Below, piece by piece: positions 1 to 11,097 of a DNA stretch of 64,000 bases; positions within the stretch are counted from its first letter, which is position 1; every line of letters begins with the position of its first letter. Location: assembly GCA_948567375.1 (NCBI GenBank), contig OX419762.1:31946608-32010607 (forward strand). The letters run 5' to 3'. A program made the position numbers and the translations under genes. The stretch is from Lunularia cruciata. Taxonomy: Eukaryota; Streptophyta; Marchantiopsida; Lunulariales; Lunulariaceae. Below the pieces are notes generated by a model, which did no database searches, was not told the DNA's origin, and was given only the letters and a program-made list of their open reading frames with translations.

Positions 1-840
1 AGCAAAATATGAGATCTTGAATCAACAGTTTGCTGATTCAAGAGTAGAAATTATCCATGCTATGGCAAGAGTAGCAGCGAAGGATCAAGAGCTCAATAGG
101 GTGATGGAGAGTGTAGGGAAAAGAAGCAACTCTGGCAAAGAGAGTTAGCAGCACGATATAAGGAAGAAGAGAGATTACGAGAGTTACTTTGTAATCAGAA
201 GGAGAAGGTTTTACAGAAGGAGAAGGAGAAGGAAACGGTGAAAGCCAAGTTTGAAGCGGAGTTGGCAATGTACAGGGAGGATTGGCTTGCAGATCAAGAG
301 CAAGAAAGGAAGATGTGATTGGAGCTGTTGAAGGAGATAGTCCTTAGAATGAACGCGATGCTGAGTACAAAGGCCAGTGTTTGAATTGAAGAAATGTGGC
401 TGCACGAGTTGAAATTGTTGGTGCATGAGACGAGGCGAAGACAGGCAAAAGATACCAATTTGAACGCACTGCTGATAAGTCTCCGGACTCGTGTAGATAG
501 GAAAATCTTAGAGGTAGAAGACAATATTTTGATTAGATTAGACTTAGTAAAATTGGAGATAGAAAAACTTCAGAAAGATGTTAGAGCCAAACCTGAAGTA
601 GATAACATAGGAGTGCATATGTCTTCAGAGTTACCATCCAAGACATTAGAGAAGAGTGGGTCAAGAGATGAAGGTTTAGAAGGGCTACCCACTAGTGCAA
701 TTTCAGATCAGGAAAGAGAATTGCTGGATCTGGTAGAAGAAGTAGAAGATATGAAACCCAAGGACAGAGTAGTAGGAAGTAAATTTACTTTGGGTTTGGG
801 TTTGAAAGCCGATGACGAAGTAGACATCGGATTGGATTAG
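1..840 (+). pseudogene. Coiled-coil repeat-family protein, copy 1 (3' part)
   Basis: This is the C-terminal part of a long acidic/basic coiled-coil protein; its 5' part lies before the window. The reading is continuous except for a one-base deletion near 118 and two TGA stops near 316 and 382; the last open stretch is 394-840, ending in TAG. It aligns residue by residue with minus-strand copies at 35325-37923 and 16374-18090; shared words include QQFADSR, LHELKLLV, DRKILEVED and DVRAKPEVD. Heptad-like Leu/Ile spacing with many Lys and Glu supports a coiled coil. The C-terminus (about 75 residues, ending VDIGLD) is also shared between copies. I do not recognise a named family, and its function is unknown. 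Confidence 0.75.
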
Positions 841-878
841 TAATAGTTTTGAAATATGAAGAGGCAGATATGAAGAGG

Positions 879-1633
879 TGCATTGTCATTTCAGATCTGC
901 AGGTTAGAAAAGTTGTTGTAGAACGGTATAGTTGTTAGAACTATCGCTTGCTTCACTACTTAAGAGTGGCATTCGTAGAGAAATGTTGTTCAGTGCTCAT
1001 AATTTCTGAGAATAGATATAGCAAAGTGTTGTGAAGTAGTGCTCGTCGCTTGAGCTTGATTTCGAGTATCAACATTGTACTTGTGGTTGTGAGTGTTTGA
1101 AGAAATTTGAAGTGCAAGTCAGTGTGTTTGTTGGATGTTGGATTCCATAGCCTTGATCTTCATTCTGTGTGTTTGAGCCTAAGTGAAGTGCAATCGGAGC
1201 AATGCCTTGATAGATCTGAGAGGAATTGTAGTGTTGGTAGTATTCTACATTTGTGAGTGCAGTGCAAAGTTGATGTGAAGCAATTTTGATCAAGGAAGTT
1301 GTGCCTTCAGTGGAGGGGTGGAACACAATTCTGAGGCGAAGTCGTTTTGCAGTGAAGTGTCATTTTTGGGAGAGCTTGAATCATCACAATCAAGATTGTT
1401 TGGAAAGATTTGATGGAGTTGTGATTAAGGAGTGTGAATTTGTAACAAGACTGTGAGTCAGTGCTTGTTACTCTCTTCTGGGTGTGGTTTCTACCTGAGA
1501 GACTAAAGAAGAACTCAAGAAGAACTGAAATTGTTACTTTGCTTTGTATTTGGAAATTACTGACTTGTATCTCTGCGGGAACAAACTTTACTTACCCGAT
1601 TACCACAAAAGTGATATTTGTCGGGTTGTCACA
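879..1633 (+). repeat. Putative 3' LTR of coiled-coil element, copy 1 (755 bp)
   Basis: This noncoding block starts TGCATTGTC and ends GGGTTGTCACA. It is directly preceded by a purine-rich tract (856-878, GAAGAGGCAGATATGAAGAGG-like). Equivalent blocks of nearly identical length follow the coiled-coil ORF in copy 2 (15585-16335), copy 3 (34532-35286) and copy 4 (56869-57634). The right end is sharp, because gypsy protease/RT coding sequence of the opposite strand starts at 1634. TG...CA ends plus a polypurine tract fit a 3' LTR. No matching 5' LTR is visible, so the LTR reading is an inference. Confidence 0.55.
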
Positions 1634-3055
1634 TCCTCCTTCACCACCAAAGATATTAGGGGGCTAATGCAATGTTGCATTTGGTGGACTGGTCTTGCAT
1701 GTGACTCCACCTCAATCTTGTGCTCCTCCAAGGTGACTTCCTTTAGATCCTTGTAATTGAAAGTAAACACATGGATGAACTTGCATAAAATCTCCTCAAG
1801 TCTTACCTTCTCCTCCTTGGTAACATTTGGACCATACTTGAGAGTAGATAACATCCCTTCTATCTCCTCAAGTGTCAATAGTGATTTATTTGGGTCTTTC
1901 AAAACCTTTGGCTTAGGTGCAAAATCCATAGCACACAAGGGATACACATCTAAATCAGATTCATATTCATCCTTCTTCGTGGAAGTCTCCTCCTCCATGC
2001 TTGTATCCACACCTGAAGCTCCTTCTTCTAAATCTGATTCCCAATAATTAGAAGATGGTGTATTTGAATGTGAAGTGTTGGTGGTGTTAGTGATTGGAAC
2101 TATGACTCTATTGTTTGATGGCCCAATCCTCAGGTACCCTTTGTGCTATTGATCAGTTGTGCATGTTTCTCTCAACCATGGCCTCCCAAGAAGTAAGTCA
2201 TAGCTTGAATACTTGGAAATTCATGAGATTTTGAACTCTCATAATTGAAAGTACCACCTTATCCATCACTCTTACAAGTCAAACTTGTTGCTTGTTTGCC
2301 ATGCTCACCATAATTGTTGAAGGTCTGGAGGGTATCATACCCAACGTCTTCATCAACCTTTCTAATATGGCATTTAGTGTTGATCCTCCATCAACCAATG
2401 CATCCTTGATGGAATGTGACCATTCACTCTCATATCAATCTTGGAGGTATATTCACAAGTCTCACATAATGCTAGCTTGGCATCCACCACCTCCATTGAT
2501 ATTGGAGCTTTTGTTTTCTTCTTCCTCTTGCTCCTTGTAGAACTCAAACCACCTTGAAGCTCCTTTCTCAAGGTAGGGTTCAAAGCAATCAATTGGCCCA
2601 CTATGATGTTAGCCTTCTGACTACAAACATCCTCCAACACATTGTAGTTCCATTCTTTCTTGGAGATCAAGAAGTCCTCCATTCCAAACTTCTTTCTTGG
2701 AGTCTTTGTTTTTGATGGTATTGAGGTGCAAGTGCTTCTAGTAGACATAGGAGTATCCTTGAAAAGAGTATACATCCTTTGCAAAATAAGCTCTGCTCTT
2801 CTCTTGTGCCAAAAGCTCCTAATTAATACCCTTGGAGTTTGAGCACTCCCTTCTCATACTTGCTCTCAATCACATCTATGGATGTTATCTCCTTACCTTT
2901 GTTTGGAGTTAGGAGCCACTTGGGTTTCACTACCTCCTTCTTTCCCTCTCTTGGCTCCCTCATAACCTCTTCCTCCATGGTAAGTGGAATTTGGGCAATT
3001 CTTTTAGATGTGGCTACTTCCTCTACAACCAAAACAATTGCTATCATTGAAATTG
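1634..3055 (-). pseudogene. Ty3/gypsy pol fragment (protease to RT N-terminus)
   Basis: Minus-strand pieces read as a gypsy polyprotein. The segment near 2400-2330 resembles a retroviral-type protease (DGGSTLNAILERLMKTLGM, then a SMANKQQV-like stretch). The segment 2010-1634 reads into the RT N-terminal motif (FTFNYKDLKEV, then ARPVHQMQ and ISLVVKED). The type resembles the Tat/Athila side of plant Ty3/gypsy. There are several stops and frameshifts. The reading ends exactly where coiled-coil copy 1 begins, so copy 1 is inserted in the RT coding sequence; the rest of RT must lie left of the window. Confidence 0.7.
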
Positions 3056-3199
3056 TTGGCCTCCTCTATATGGATATTTTCCAAAGATATGACTAACTTT
3101 AGCTAATCATGACTAATGCAAAACAATCCTTTATCTCTATATAAATAATATCTCTCAAGTACTTGTAATACCAAACTAAATATCCCAATACCACACGCA

Positions 3200-3394
3200 T
3201 GCAAAAATGGGTGTTATAAGTCTAGGAGGAGATCCCAAGTCTATAAGACTGTGCTTTATTGGAAGTGTGGCAAAGTTGGTCACCTCAAGAGAGATTATTG
3301 TCGCAAAGCAGTCAAGCCTTCTTCAATAAATGTAGCAAAAGACAACAAGTTAGAAGAAGAGGATGACCTGCTTGATGACAACTATGCTCTATGA
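3200..3394 (+). pseudogene. Ty1/copia gag C-terminus with degenerate zinc knuckle
   Basis: The frame from about 3241 contains a nucleocapsid-like zinc knuckle, WKCGKVGHLKRDYC, followed by an acidic tail and a TGA stop near 3392. In the usual CX2CX4HX4C pattern the first Cys is Tyr here and the last Cys is displaced by one residue, so zinc binding is probably lost. It lies directly upstream of the copia protease and integrase, as expected for a Ty1/copia polyprotein. The capsid part of gag is not recognisable upstream, where the sequence changes to the minus-strand gypsy fragment. Confidence 0.65.
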
Positions 3395-3720
3395 TGCCAA
3401 TGGTATGCCCTTTGCACTTCATTTCAACAAAGAGGAAATGAATGGATTCTAGATTTGCATGTTTATACCATATGTGTTACAAAAAAGAGTTATTTAGTTC
3501 TTACTTGGTTTTGTTTCTTACAAATGGTTTTGTTTTGATGTGGAATGATCACCCTTGTCAAATTATAGGCATTGGATCTGTTAAGATTCAACTGATTGAT
3601 GGTCATGTGTGCACATGGACTAATGTCAGGCATATCCCTGACATGAGGAAGAACTTGATATCTCTTGGCATGTTAGACACAAGTGGTCATCAATGGGAAG
3701 TAGTTGATGGTGTACTTTAA
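3395..3720 (+). pseudogene. Ty1/copia aspartic protease (broken)
   Basis: A copia protease region. The words WILD and YHMC, characteristic of the active-site neighbourhood of copia proteases, are present but in different frames. A frameshift therefore falls within the catalytic Asp-Ser-Gly motif. Downstream the frame 3442-3720 gives IGSVKIQLIDG, TNVRHIPDMRKNLISLGMLD and GHQWEV, which are typical protease C-terminal and linker residues, ending in TAA. In a live element this domain cleaves Gag-Pol inside the virus-like particle; this copy cannot be active. Confidence 0.75.
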
Positions 3721-4880
3721 GTCATGGCTAAGAGAAAAGTCATCTTGAAGGGAAATAGGCACAAGAATCTTTTATGTGCTAGAGGGCAACACTATTTGTG
3801 GAGAAGCTCATGCTACTAGATCTCATGATATGACTGACTACTTGTGGCATTCAAGGCTAGGTCACATTAATGAGAAGTGCATGTCTATATTTTGCAAGAA
3901 AGGCATTATTTCTACACTATGGTCTAGTAGTTTAGAATTTTGTGAGCATTGTGTACTAGGGAAGCAACATCAAACTGCTCTTGGCATTTGGCATTGGAAC
4001 TCATAGTTCCAAAGAAATTCTTGACTATATACATAGTGATGTATGGGGCCTATCCTCTACTCCCTCACATTTTGGAAAGCTATACTACGTATCTTTCATC
4101 AATGATTATTCACAATTTGTATGGATTTATTTCTTACATCAGAAGTCTAAGGTTTTTGTCCTTTCAAGAAGTGGAAAGCCCAAGTTGAGAATCAAATTGG
4201 TAAGAAAGTGAGATTTCTACAATCAAATAATGGCAGGGAATACACTTGTGGAGAATTTGAGGTGTATTGTCAACAAGAGGGGATAACTTGCCATCTCACT
4301 ACAATATATACTCCACAGCAAAATGGTGTTGTTGAGCGGCTCAATCAAACACTATTCAAGCAAATGAGAAGTATGTTGAGGTAATCAGGCTTATCATATG
4401 TGTTCTGGGCTGAAATTATCAACACTGCAGCTTACCTAGTAAATCTTTCTCCTTCCAATGCAATTCATTGCATGACATTGTTTGAGATGAGGCATGAAAA
4501 TTACAATCATTTGATAGTCTTTGGATGTAATGCATATCCTCTCATATCAAAGGACAGTAGATCTAAGCTGGATCTTACTTCCAAGAAATGTGTATTTCTT
4601 GGCTACCAGAGAGGTGTGAAGGATTACATGTTGTGGGATCCACTCACCTATAAATTGATTGTTAGTAGAGATGTTTTGTTCAATGATTCTAGATCATTAA
4701 CCAAGGGGGAGAAAGATCACACTCCTTGTATTGATAAGGGAAAATCTCCTTTAAATATTATTGAGGGAGAAATTAATTATGATGGTTTTCATGACGAGTC
4801 ACTAGGAGGCGCTCCAACATAGGAGCAAGTTCCCCAAATTGAGGAATTACAAGGGCATGAGGAGACTAGTGAACCTTGAC
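3721..4880 (+). pseudogene. Ty1/copia GAG-pre-integrase and integrase
   Basis: The HHCC zinc-binding segment is visible (LWHSRLGHINEKCM ... FCEHCVLGK, near 3838-3965). The catalytic core follows: the first Asp is in HSDVWG (about 4035), the second Asp of the usual SDNGREY is replaced by Asn (SNNGREY), and the Glu is kept in QQNGVVERLNQTLF (about 4330). The C-terminal part, including FGCNAYPLI and KCVFLGY, runs to about 4822. Frameshifts near 4000 and 4190 and a TAA near 4381 interrupt it. Loss of the second DDE acid plus the stops make it inactive. Confidence 0.85.
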
Positions 4881-5059
4881 AATTGTCAACACAGGAAGAT
4901 CAAGTATAGCCATCAATAAGGAGGACATCTAGATGCTCTATTTGTGCTCCTAAGAAATTTCAAAAATGGGCTGATTTGACACACTTAGGAGATGAGGATA
5001 TCTCTCTTGATGATCATGGTATGGCTTTGATCTTGGAAAAAGTGGAACCTTCTTCATAC

Positions 5060-6090
5060 AATGAGGCTCTACCTTCCATGTGAAAGCCTGAGTGGAATGC
5101 AGCAATGCGGAGAGAGATGCAATCATTGATTGACAACAAGACTTGGGAGTATGTGAAGCTTCTAAAACATCAACAACTAGTGGACAATAAGTGGGTTTAC
5201 AAATTGAAAGATAGTCCCACTAATGGGGAAAAGAAGATCTACAAAGCCAGTTTGGTGGCCAAGGGCTTCACACAAGAAAAAATTGTGGACTACAATGAGT
5301 TCTACTCTCCAGTTGCTAAGTATGCCACTATTCACTTATTGTGTGTACTTGTGACTTTCTTTGGTCTTATCTTAGATCAAATGGATGTTATCATTGCTTT
5401 CCTCTATGACAATTTAGATGTGGTGATCTTCATGAGATATCCTGTAGGCTTTGTGAAGCAAATCCAAGAGGATATGGTTTGCAAGTGGATAAAATCCTTA
5501 TATGGATTGAAGCAAACCCCTAGACAATGGAACAAACAATTTGATGATTACATGAGGTCACAAGGGTTTAAACGGAGTGTGTTTGATCCTTGTATACAAG
5601 ATAAAGATGAGTAATGAAGTCTTTGGCTTCATCATTCTGGTACTCTATGTGGATGACATGCTTATTGCAATTAGGAATAGTCTAATGTTGATAAGCTCAA
5701 AGCTCTCTTGAGTTCCAAGTTTAGAATGAAAGATCTTTGTACAATAAGGAGCATTTTGGGGATGCAGATCCAAAGAAGCTTGGAAAGCTGTGGTTAACTC
5801 AAGGGAAGTATGCTAGAAGGGTACTTGCAAGTTTTAACATGGAGAATTGCAAGTCTGTGAGTTCTCCTTTAGCTCTTCACTTCAAGCTTTCATCAACTCT
5901 TTGTCCAACAGATGCCATAGGGAAAGGTTTGATGTCCAAGATCCCCTATGACAAGGCAATGGGAAGTCTCATGTTTTTGATGATTTGCACTAGGTATGAC
6001 ATTGCTCTAGCTATGGGCAAGACTACTAGATACATGTCAAATCTAGGGATACATCAAGAAGCTATGAAGTGGATCCTCTGATATCTCAAA
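5060..6090 (+). pseudogene. Ty1/copia reverse transcriptase
   Basis: The copia RT begins with WNAAMRREMQSLIDNKTWEYV and NKWVYKLKDSP. It continues through LVAKGFTQEKIVDYNEFYSPV, LDQMDVIIAFL and SLYGLKQTPRQWNKQFD. The catalytic YVDD box (LYVDDMLIAI) is at about 5646-5660 but in another frame than the 5105-5614 block, so a frameshift separates them. The thumb/connection part (LTQGKYARRVLASFNMENCK, YDKAMGSLMFLMICTRYDIA) runs to about 6080. The domain order protease, integrase, RT, RNase H is diagnostic of Ty1/copia. Confidence 0.88.
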
Positions 6091-6606
6091 GGTATGTCAG
6101 ATTTTGGCCTTGTGTTTGATGCTAAATCTTACAATGCCGAATCACTTATTGGCTATGTAGATGCTTACTATGTACAAAATCTGGATGGGACAAAATCTAC
6201 GACTAGGTATGTGTTCACACTTGGATGTGGATGCATAAGTTGGAAATCTACATTGCAGAATTCAATAGCTTAGTCTACTACAGAAGTTGAGTATGTAATA
6301 GCAGCAGAAGCAAATAAGGGAGCAATCTGGTTGGATAGGCTTATCATGGAGATGGGATTGACTCATGACATTACAAACATTCATTGTGATAGCCAGAGTG
6401 CTTTACATCTAGCTATGAATCAAATAATGGTTAGTAGAGTGAAACATATCTACATCAGGTGTCATTTTCATCAGATATGTTGTCTCTAATAAAATGATTG
6501 AGCTATCAAGATTGACAGTAAACTCAATTTATTGATACTTTTATAAAAGTGCAAAGCTGTTAAGACATTGTATCAAATTGCGGGTGTTGCATATAGGCAC
6601 AAGTAA
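6091..6606 (+). pseudogene. Ty1/copia RNase H and polyprotein end
   Basis: The reading contains YVDAYYVQNLDGTKSTTRYVF and SWKSTLQNSIA, a TAG, then STTEVEYVIAAEA, GAIWLDRLIMEMG and HCDSQSALHLA. These are the standard copia RNase H blocks with the acidic residues of VDA, TEVEY and CDSQ present. A degenerate tail resembling the usual final segment of copia polyproteins ends near 6606. I found no convincing PPT or LTR start directly after it. Confidence 0.8.
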
Positions 6607-8394
6607 AGTAGACTAGCAGTTGTGTTATCTCTATATATGATTTTACTTTATTTTGTTTAGGCTATGGTTTAGTTCTAGTTAACTCTAGTTTATAGAGGGA
6701 CCTATGTTAGGCCTCTTTCTAAGACTTCATGTAGAGAAATCATATAGGTTATAGAGGTTAAGGACCCCAAGACATGAGTCAAGGGTGTCATGCCATTTGT
6801 AGTTCCGCATCTAGATGCTCAGACACTGGAGTTCTAGTGATAGTAATTAGAGTTATTCTAGCAGTTTCTCAGAGACTACTTTTTGACGGTTAGATTTTGT
6901 GTTCAGGGTACTGACTTTACGGTGGGGCCCACCATCACTTTGCACCGTCAAGTGTGCCGTCAGTGGGACCATTAGGGTTTTAGTGCTAGCTCAAGTCCAG
7001 GGGGGTATAGTTTCAAAGTGAGCCCCAGAGAGTTCACTTCTTTGATGTTGAGCCTTCGAGTTCCTAGCTATGGTAGACAGAGGCCGGCGAGCGTCACTTG
7101 GATTCTCTATGCTTGAGTAGGTGTGGCTTGACTGTAATCAGTGCCCAGTTGTTGGCAGTTTATAGAGTGACAGATCAAGTACTGATCTGAGTTGAGTTGA
7201 GTTGAGAGTGGTAAGCAATCTGATTACATCAGAGAAGTGAAGTCAGGGGAAAATCAGGTGCAAGAATTGTGAGTGTTGGTGGTATCTCCAAGCTCGGTGG
7301 ATCGTTGGTAGCTCAATTCAAGTTCAGTGTTTCCCTAGTGTGTAGAAGCTCAATCGATTGATGCGGATTTGGCAATTAGGCAAACAATGTGCAGAAGCGC
7401 TGGCCAAATTTTGAGCAAAGAAGGAGCAATTTTTGAGCAGTGTTGTGATTTTGAGCTCAGGAGGTGAAGGCAAGACCAATTTGCTACGAGTTGGGCTCAA
7501 AAAGTCAAATTGAAGGTGGAGTTGGGAAGCTCTTCTCATGAAATTGTGATTTGGAAAAACCCGTTTTGTCAATTTGATTCAAGGCTTTGAGGCATAGGGC
7601 TGTGGGCTATGAGAGGCTACGAAGGCCTAAAGGGCCAGAAGGGCCAGCAAGCCAGCTTGTTGGCGTGAGGCTAGCTAGTTTAGAGTAGATCTTGGTCATT
7701 GGTTGGCAAAATCTGCCTTTCCTGCTAGATTGTGCGCAACAGTGTTTGACCCCTAGATCTCTTGTTCCTAGACTGGTGCCCTAGCCAATTGGTCCACCCT
7801 CACTTGTTGTCATAGTGATTGTACCACTGTTATCTATACACATGTAGCTTTGGCTAGGAGAGGCAATTTGATCCCATTCTTGGTGATCCTGGTAGCTTAG
7901 GACTTAGATACGAACTGCTCTTATGTCAAATGCCAAATGGTGGCAAAGTCAGTCCCATGTTGTATTATGAGATGGAGGGTTTTTGTTTAGATTTCTTGTG
8001 ATTGGATCCCCTCCATTCTCTACTTCTTATTTGTGCACCACATTTGTGTGAGGTGCCTTGACTTTTGAGCGTTGGTACTCTGGTGTGCTCTCGGTGGTGA
8101 GGTTGGAGTGATCACCAGTCAGACTACCTTTGTTTCTCTCCGGTGAGGCAAGAAGTGATGACCTGCAGACCGTGAGGGTGCGTGTTATGATGGCAGGTTA
8201 TAGGTTGCCCTTTCCCCTAGTGTAGTTATCTCGGTTAGAGTAACATTAGTGGGTGGTGCTTAGTTAGTATTGGCATGTGGTGGTGTTGGCACTTGGTGGG
8301 GTACTTGCGGTTGTGACTTGCGGTTGCAGTTGGTGGTTCGGGTTGCTGTTGTGGTTACTTTGTCACGACGGAGTTCTTTGGAGATTCCAGAGGA
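6607..8394. other. Noncoding stretch; probable 5' LTR/leader of the methyltransferase-bearing gypsy element
   Basis: No protein domain is recognisable. The stretch is richer in G than the flanks and runs directly into gag of the methyltransferase-bearing gypsy element at about 8395. It contains the 87-bp segment 7137-7223 that recurs at 12169-12255 in the same orientation. That is what one expects if it belongs to an LTR or untranslated leader of that element. I could not define TG...CA ends or a primer binding site, so the boundaries are open. Confidence 0.35.
7137..7223 (+). repeat. 87-bp direct repeat, unit 1
   Basis: The segment from ATCAGTGCCCAGTTGTTGG to AAGCAATCTGA recurs at 12169-12255 with only two differences, both G here and A there. 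It includes three tandem GAGTT units. Probably LTR or leader sequence of the gypsy element at 8395-11985. Confidence 0.85.
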
Positions 8395-9300
8395 GTGAGC
8401 TCTGCAGTACGCAGTGGGTTTACTTGGAGTGGTGCTCAGTATCAGCTTGTATCTCAGGTCCCAGTGAGGGAGGAGATTGACTCTGAGTTGGAGTTCGACA
8501 CAGGAGCTGATTCAGTTGAGAGTGCACTTGGTATGTCCGCACTGTTGTTGTGGGACATGGACAAGATTCATGGTCCAAAGGCCCTAGGCATTACTCTGGT
8601 ACAGTGGGTACCATTGAGTTGGATGACTTCATCCAGGAGTTTGACAGTTGGTGTGATCTACAGCAGATGCGGAACCCGACTTTGTTCACACCCTTCATGG
8701 CATGGAAGGGGTTGTTTCAGCATCTGGAGGGTCCGCCGATGGATGACTACCATGAGTTCAGGAGAGCTCATTTGGAAGAGATCGAGTTATGGAGACAGTA
8801 TTGGTCTCCACACTATGTCTCCATCACTTCAAGCTCGGTGGCCAAGAGTAGATCGGCTGTACCTACAAGTTCTAGCTCGAGTAGTGTTGGTGGAGCTAGT
8901 GGAGGTGCACTAGCTGGAGATAGTGCTACTACGAGTAGAGGTACCGATGCAGGAGGTGGTGTGGTATCGGGGTTTAACCCCATGGTGGAGTTCTTCCTAT
9001 GTTTGAGGTAGAACTACCAGGGAGTGCGGACTGACAAGTTGAGGAGCTTGCAAGAGTTCCAGCGGAAGGCTGGAGAGAGCCTACATGAGGCATACACTAG
9101 CATGAGGTGGCTGATCAGTTTCACTCAGGGAGTTACTTAGGCCCAGGCAGTCCTACGTTGTTACAGGCTACTTCGCCCACTTTGGCAATAGTCTTTGGTT
9201 TGGCTGAGCGTATTGAGCTCAACATGGTGGAGGAGAGAGTGGTGACATCTGGATTTGGTAGGGAGACCTCATCCACGGTTGTGACTTCTTCTAGAGTGTA
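8395..9300 (+). pseudogene. Ty3/gypsy gag (capsid region) of the methyltransferase-bearing element
   Basis: Fragments in shifting frames match plant gypsy capsid. The frame 8550-9011 gives IELDDFIQEFDSWCDLQQMR and FMAWKGLFQHLEGPPMDDYH. The segment 9010-9180 gives KLRSLQEFQRKAGESLHEAY, MRWLISFTQGVT and AQAVLRCYRLL. The segment 9180-9290 gives LAIVFGLAERIELNMVEERV. A stop near 9010 and frame changes near 9110 and 9160 interrupt it. It would form the virus-like particle shell in an active copy. It directly precedes the zinc-knuckle and protease segments, consistent with one gag-pol reading. Confidence 0.75.
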
Positions 9301-9967
9301 GCAGAGTGCACCACGCCCAGTTGGTTTTCGAGGATAGGGTGGACAGCCTAGATCCTATGGAGCGAGTGGAGGGCCTAGTGGAGTTAGACCCTTACCCTCA
9401 TTTTTGGGTCAGCAGCAGCCAATGAGTGGTGGTATTGCTTTTTGGACTTGTGGTGGACCTCACCATCAGAGAGAGTGTACTCAAGGCAGTGGACTTGATA
9501 CCTCGGGTGCATCATAGCCACCACAGAGGCAGTGTGAGCATTGCCACAGATTTGGTCACACTAGTGACCGGTGTTTTGACCTACACCCAAAGTTACGGAG
9601 TGGTAGGGCTGCTATGGCAGGTAGTAGAGGAGCTCCAGTTCATGGAGGACAACGTGGTAGAGGTGGTGGTAGAGGATCTACACCTAGTAGGAGTGCAATA
9701 CCTGCCCTTACTTCTGACACAGCTATGGCTACTCCGATTGAGCAATTGGAGCAAAGATTGGCTAGTATGGCTATTGCTCAGAGGAGATCAGATTCGGGTG
9801 CTGAGGCTTCCACCTCATATGTTGGTGATAGAGATGCTTTGGACTTCATGTGCGGAGCAGCACAGGTGGATGCATCTATAGCAGTGACTAGGAGTGCAGT
9901 ACGTGTTCTAGAGCCAAGAGGAGCATCAGTGGAGTTGGACCCACAGAGAGGAGAGGTTGGGAGATAG
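9301..9967 (+). pseudogene. Gypsy nucleocapsid: two zinc knuckles and Gly/Arg-rich tail
   Basis: Near 9440-9475 a first knuckle reads FWTCGGPHHQREC, where the expected first Cys is Phe. Near 9537-9580 a second, intact knuckle reads CEHCHRFGHTSDRC and fits CX2CX4HX4C. An RG/GGR-rich segment follows (HGGQRGRGGGRGS), then an Ala/Gln-rich linker with LEQRLASMAIAQRRSD, open from 9614 to a TAG at 9965. Nucleocapsid binds the element RNA. Frames shift between the two knuckles. Confidence 0.75.
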
Positions 9968-10003
9968 GTCAGACTTCCCCAGTCTTTCACGCTATCTGAG
10001 GAA

Positions 10004-11097
10004 TTGCAGACGACATCCATGGTTCCTAGACGTCCCAGTGTAGGTGTTGTAGGTGGTGATGGACTACATGATGGACTACCTGCTAGTCAGCCACCTGCTA
10101 CTACAGAGACTGAGTCTAGCATGATGTTGGGGGCGGCTTAGCTGATTATGCGGCGTCCTTTGTTTTTGGCCAGTGATATGTTTACATTGGGAGTTGACCC
10201 AGCCCCAATATTCCGGTGGGCTGCCACGTTGTGTGAGAGTAGGGATGGTGTAGTTCCTACACCTAGAGCAGAGGTGGTTGGTAGTGGAGCTGACTTGGTT
10301 GAGGAGCATGGTATCCATTCAGCGACCAATGGTTTATGGCAGGCAGCATTGGCTAGACTGGAGGAGTTGCCAGCTAGACCGGCCTTTGAGAGAGCACGGT
10401 TTACACCTGGTGTTGTCCTATTGGATAACCAGAGGGGAATTTTTTGTCTAGTGGGACCTTCAGGGAAGGTCAATACACCACAGAGAGTCTTGTTAGACTT
10501 TGGTGCGCAGCCCCTTATGTTGGGGAAGGCTGTAGTTGTCGGTCTGGAGTTACGAAAGACCGATGTGGAGAGGTGTCCATTTCAGATCCAGACATCTCTA
10601 GGTGGTGGTTCGACACAGTACATCACACATGGAGAGCTTGTTGTCTAGGTTCAGCCTGGTCATCCGACTGATAGCTTGGTGGTGAGAGCTCAGGCTATTG
10701 CAACGATAGCTGAGTCATATGATGTGCTAGTTGGGGGAGCACTGTTATACCCCATGGGTTTCAGCATTGACTATTGGGAGGAGACAGCCTCTTATAGACC
10801 TGGTTGGCAGTCTAGTGAGGGACAGGTATGTCGCCTACCAGTACGCTTTAGTGGTGGCAGTCTTGGCTCACTATAGTCCGGGACCATGGCAGCATCAGTT
10901 TGGCTTTTAGCGTTGTAGTTACTTGGCCTGGTGACTTGTTGGAGGGGAATGCCCATGCAGAGGATACTCTAGTACCAGAGGAGATCACTCGGCTATGGAG
11001 TACAAGTGGGATTGTTCCATCCTCCTTGGATGTTCCATTGTGGAGTTCAGAGGAGGCATTGCATCAGCATGCAGATCAATTGGTGTAGCAGGCTTGG
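10004..11097 (+). pseudogene. Gypsy aspartic protease and linker
   Basis: The protease core is in the frame 10148-10648: PQRVLLDFGAQPLMLGKAVV corresponds to the retroviral aspartic-protease active site, with Asp-Phe-Gly instead of Asp-Ser/Thr-Gly. The flap and C-terminal part continue after a TAG at 10646-10648 in the same frame (RAQAIATIAESYDVLVGGALL, FSIDYWEETASYRPGW). A further linker (10900-11088, GDLLEGNAHAEDTLV, PEEITRLWS) ends in TAG and leads to the methyltransferase domain. The active-site change and stops make this copy dead. Confidence 0.75.

Noticed and set aside
1-840. Coiled-coil protein as a host SMC, myosin or filament-like gene
   Set aside because: No head or ATPase motifs in any copy; six dispersed copies with shared noncoding termini behave like a mobile repeat rather than a host gene.
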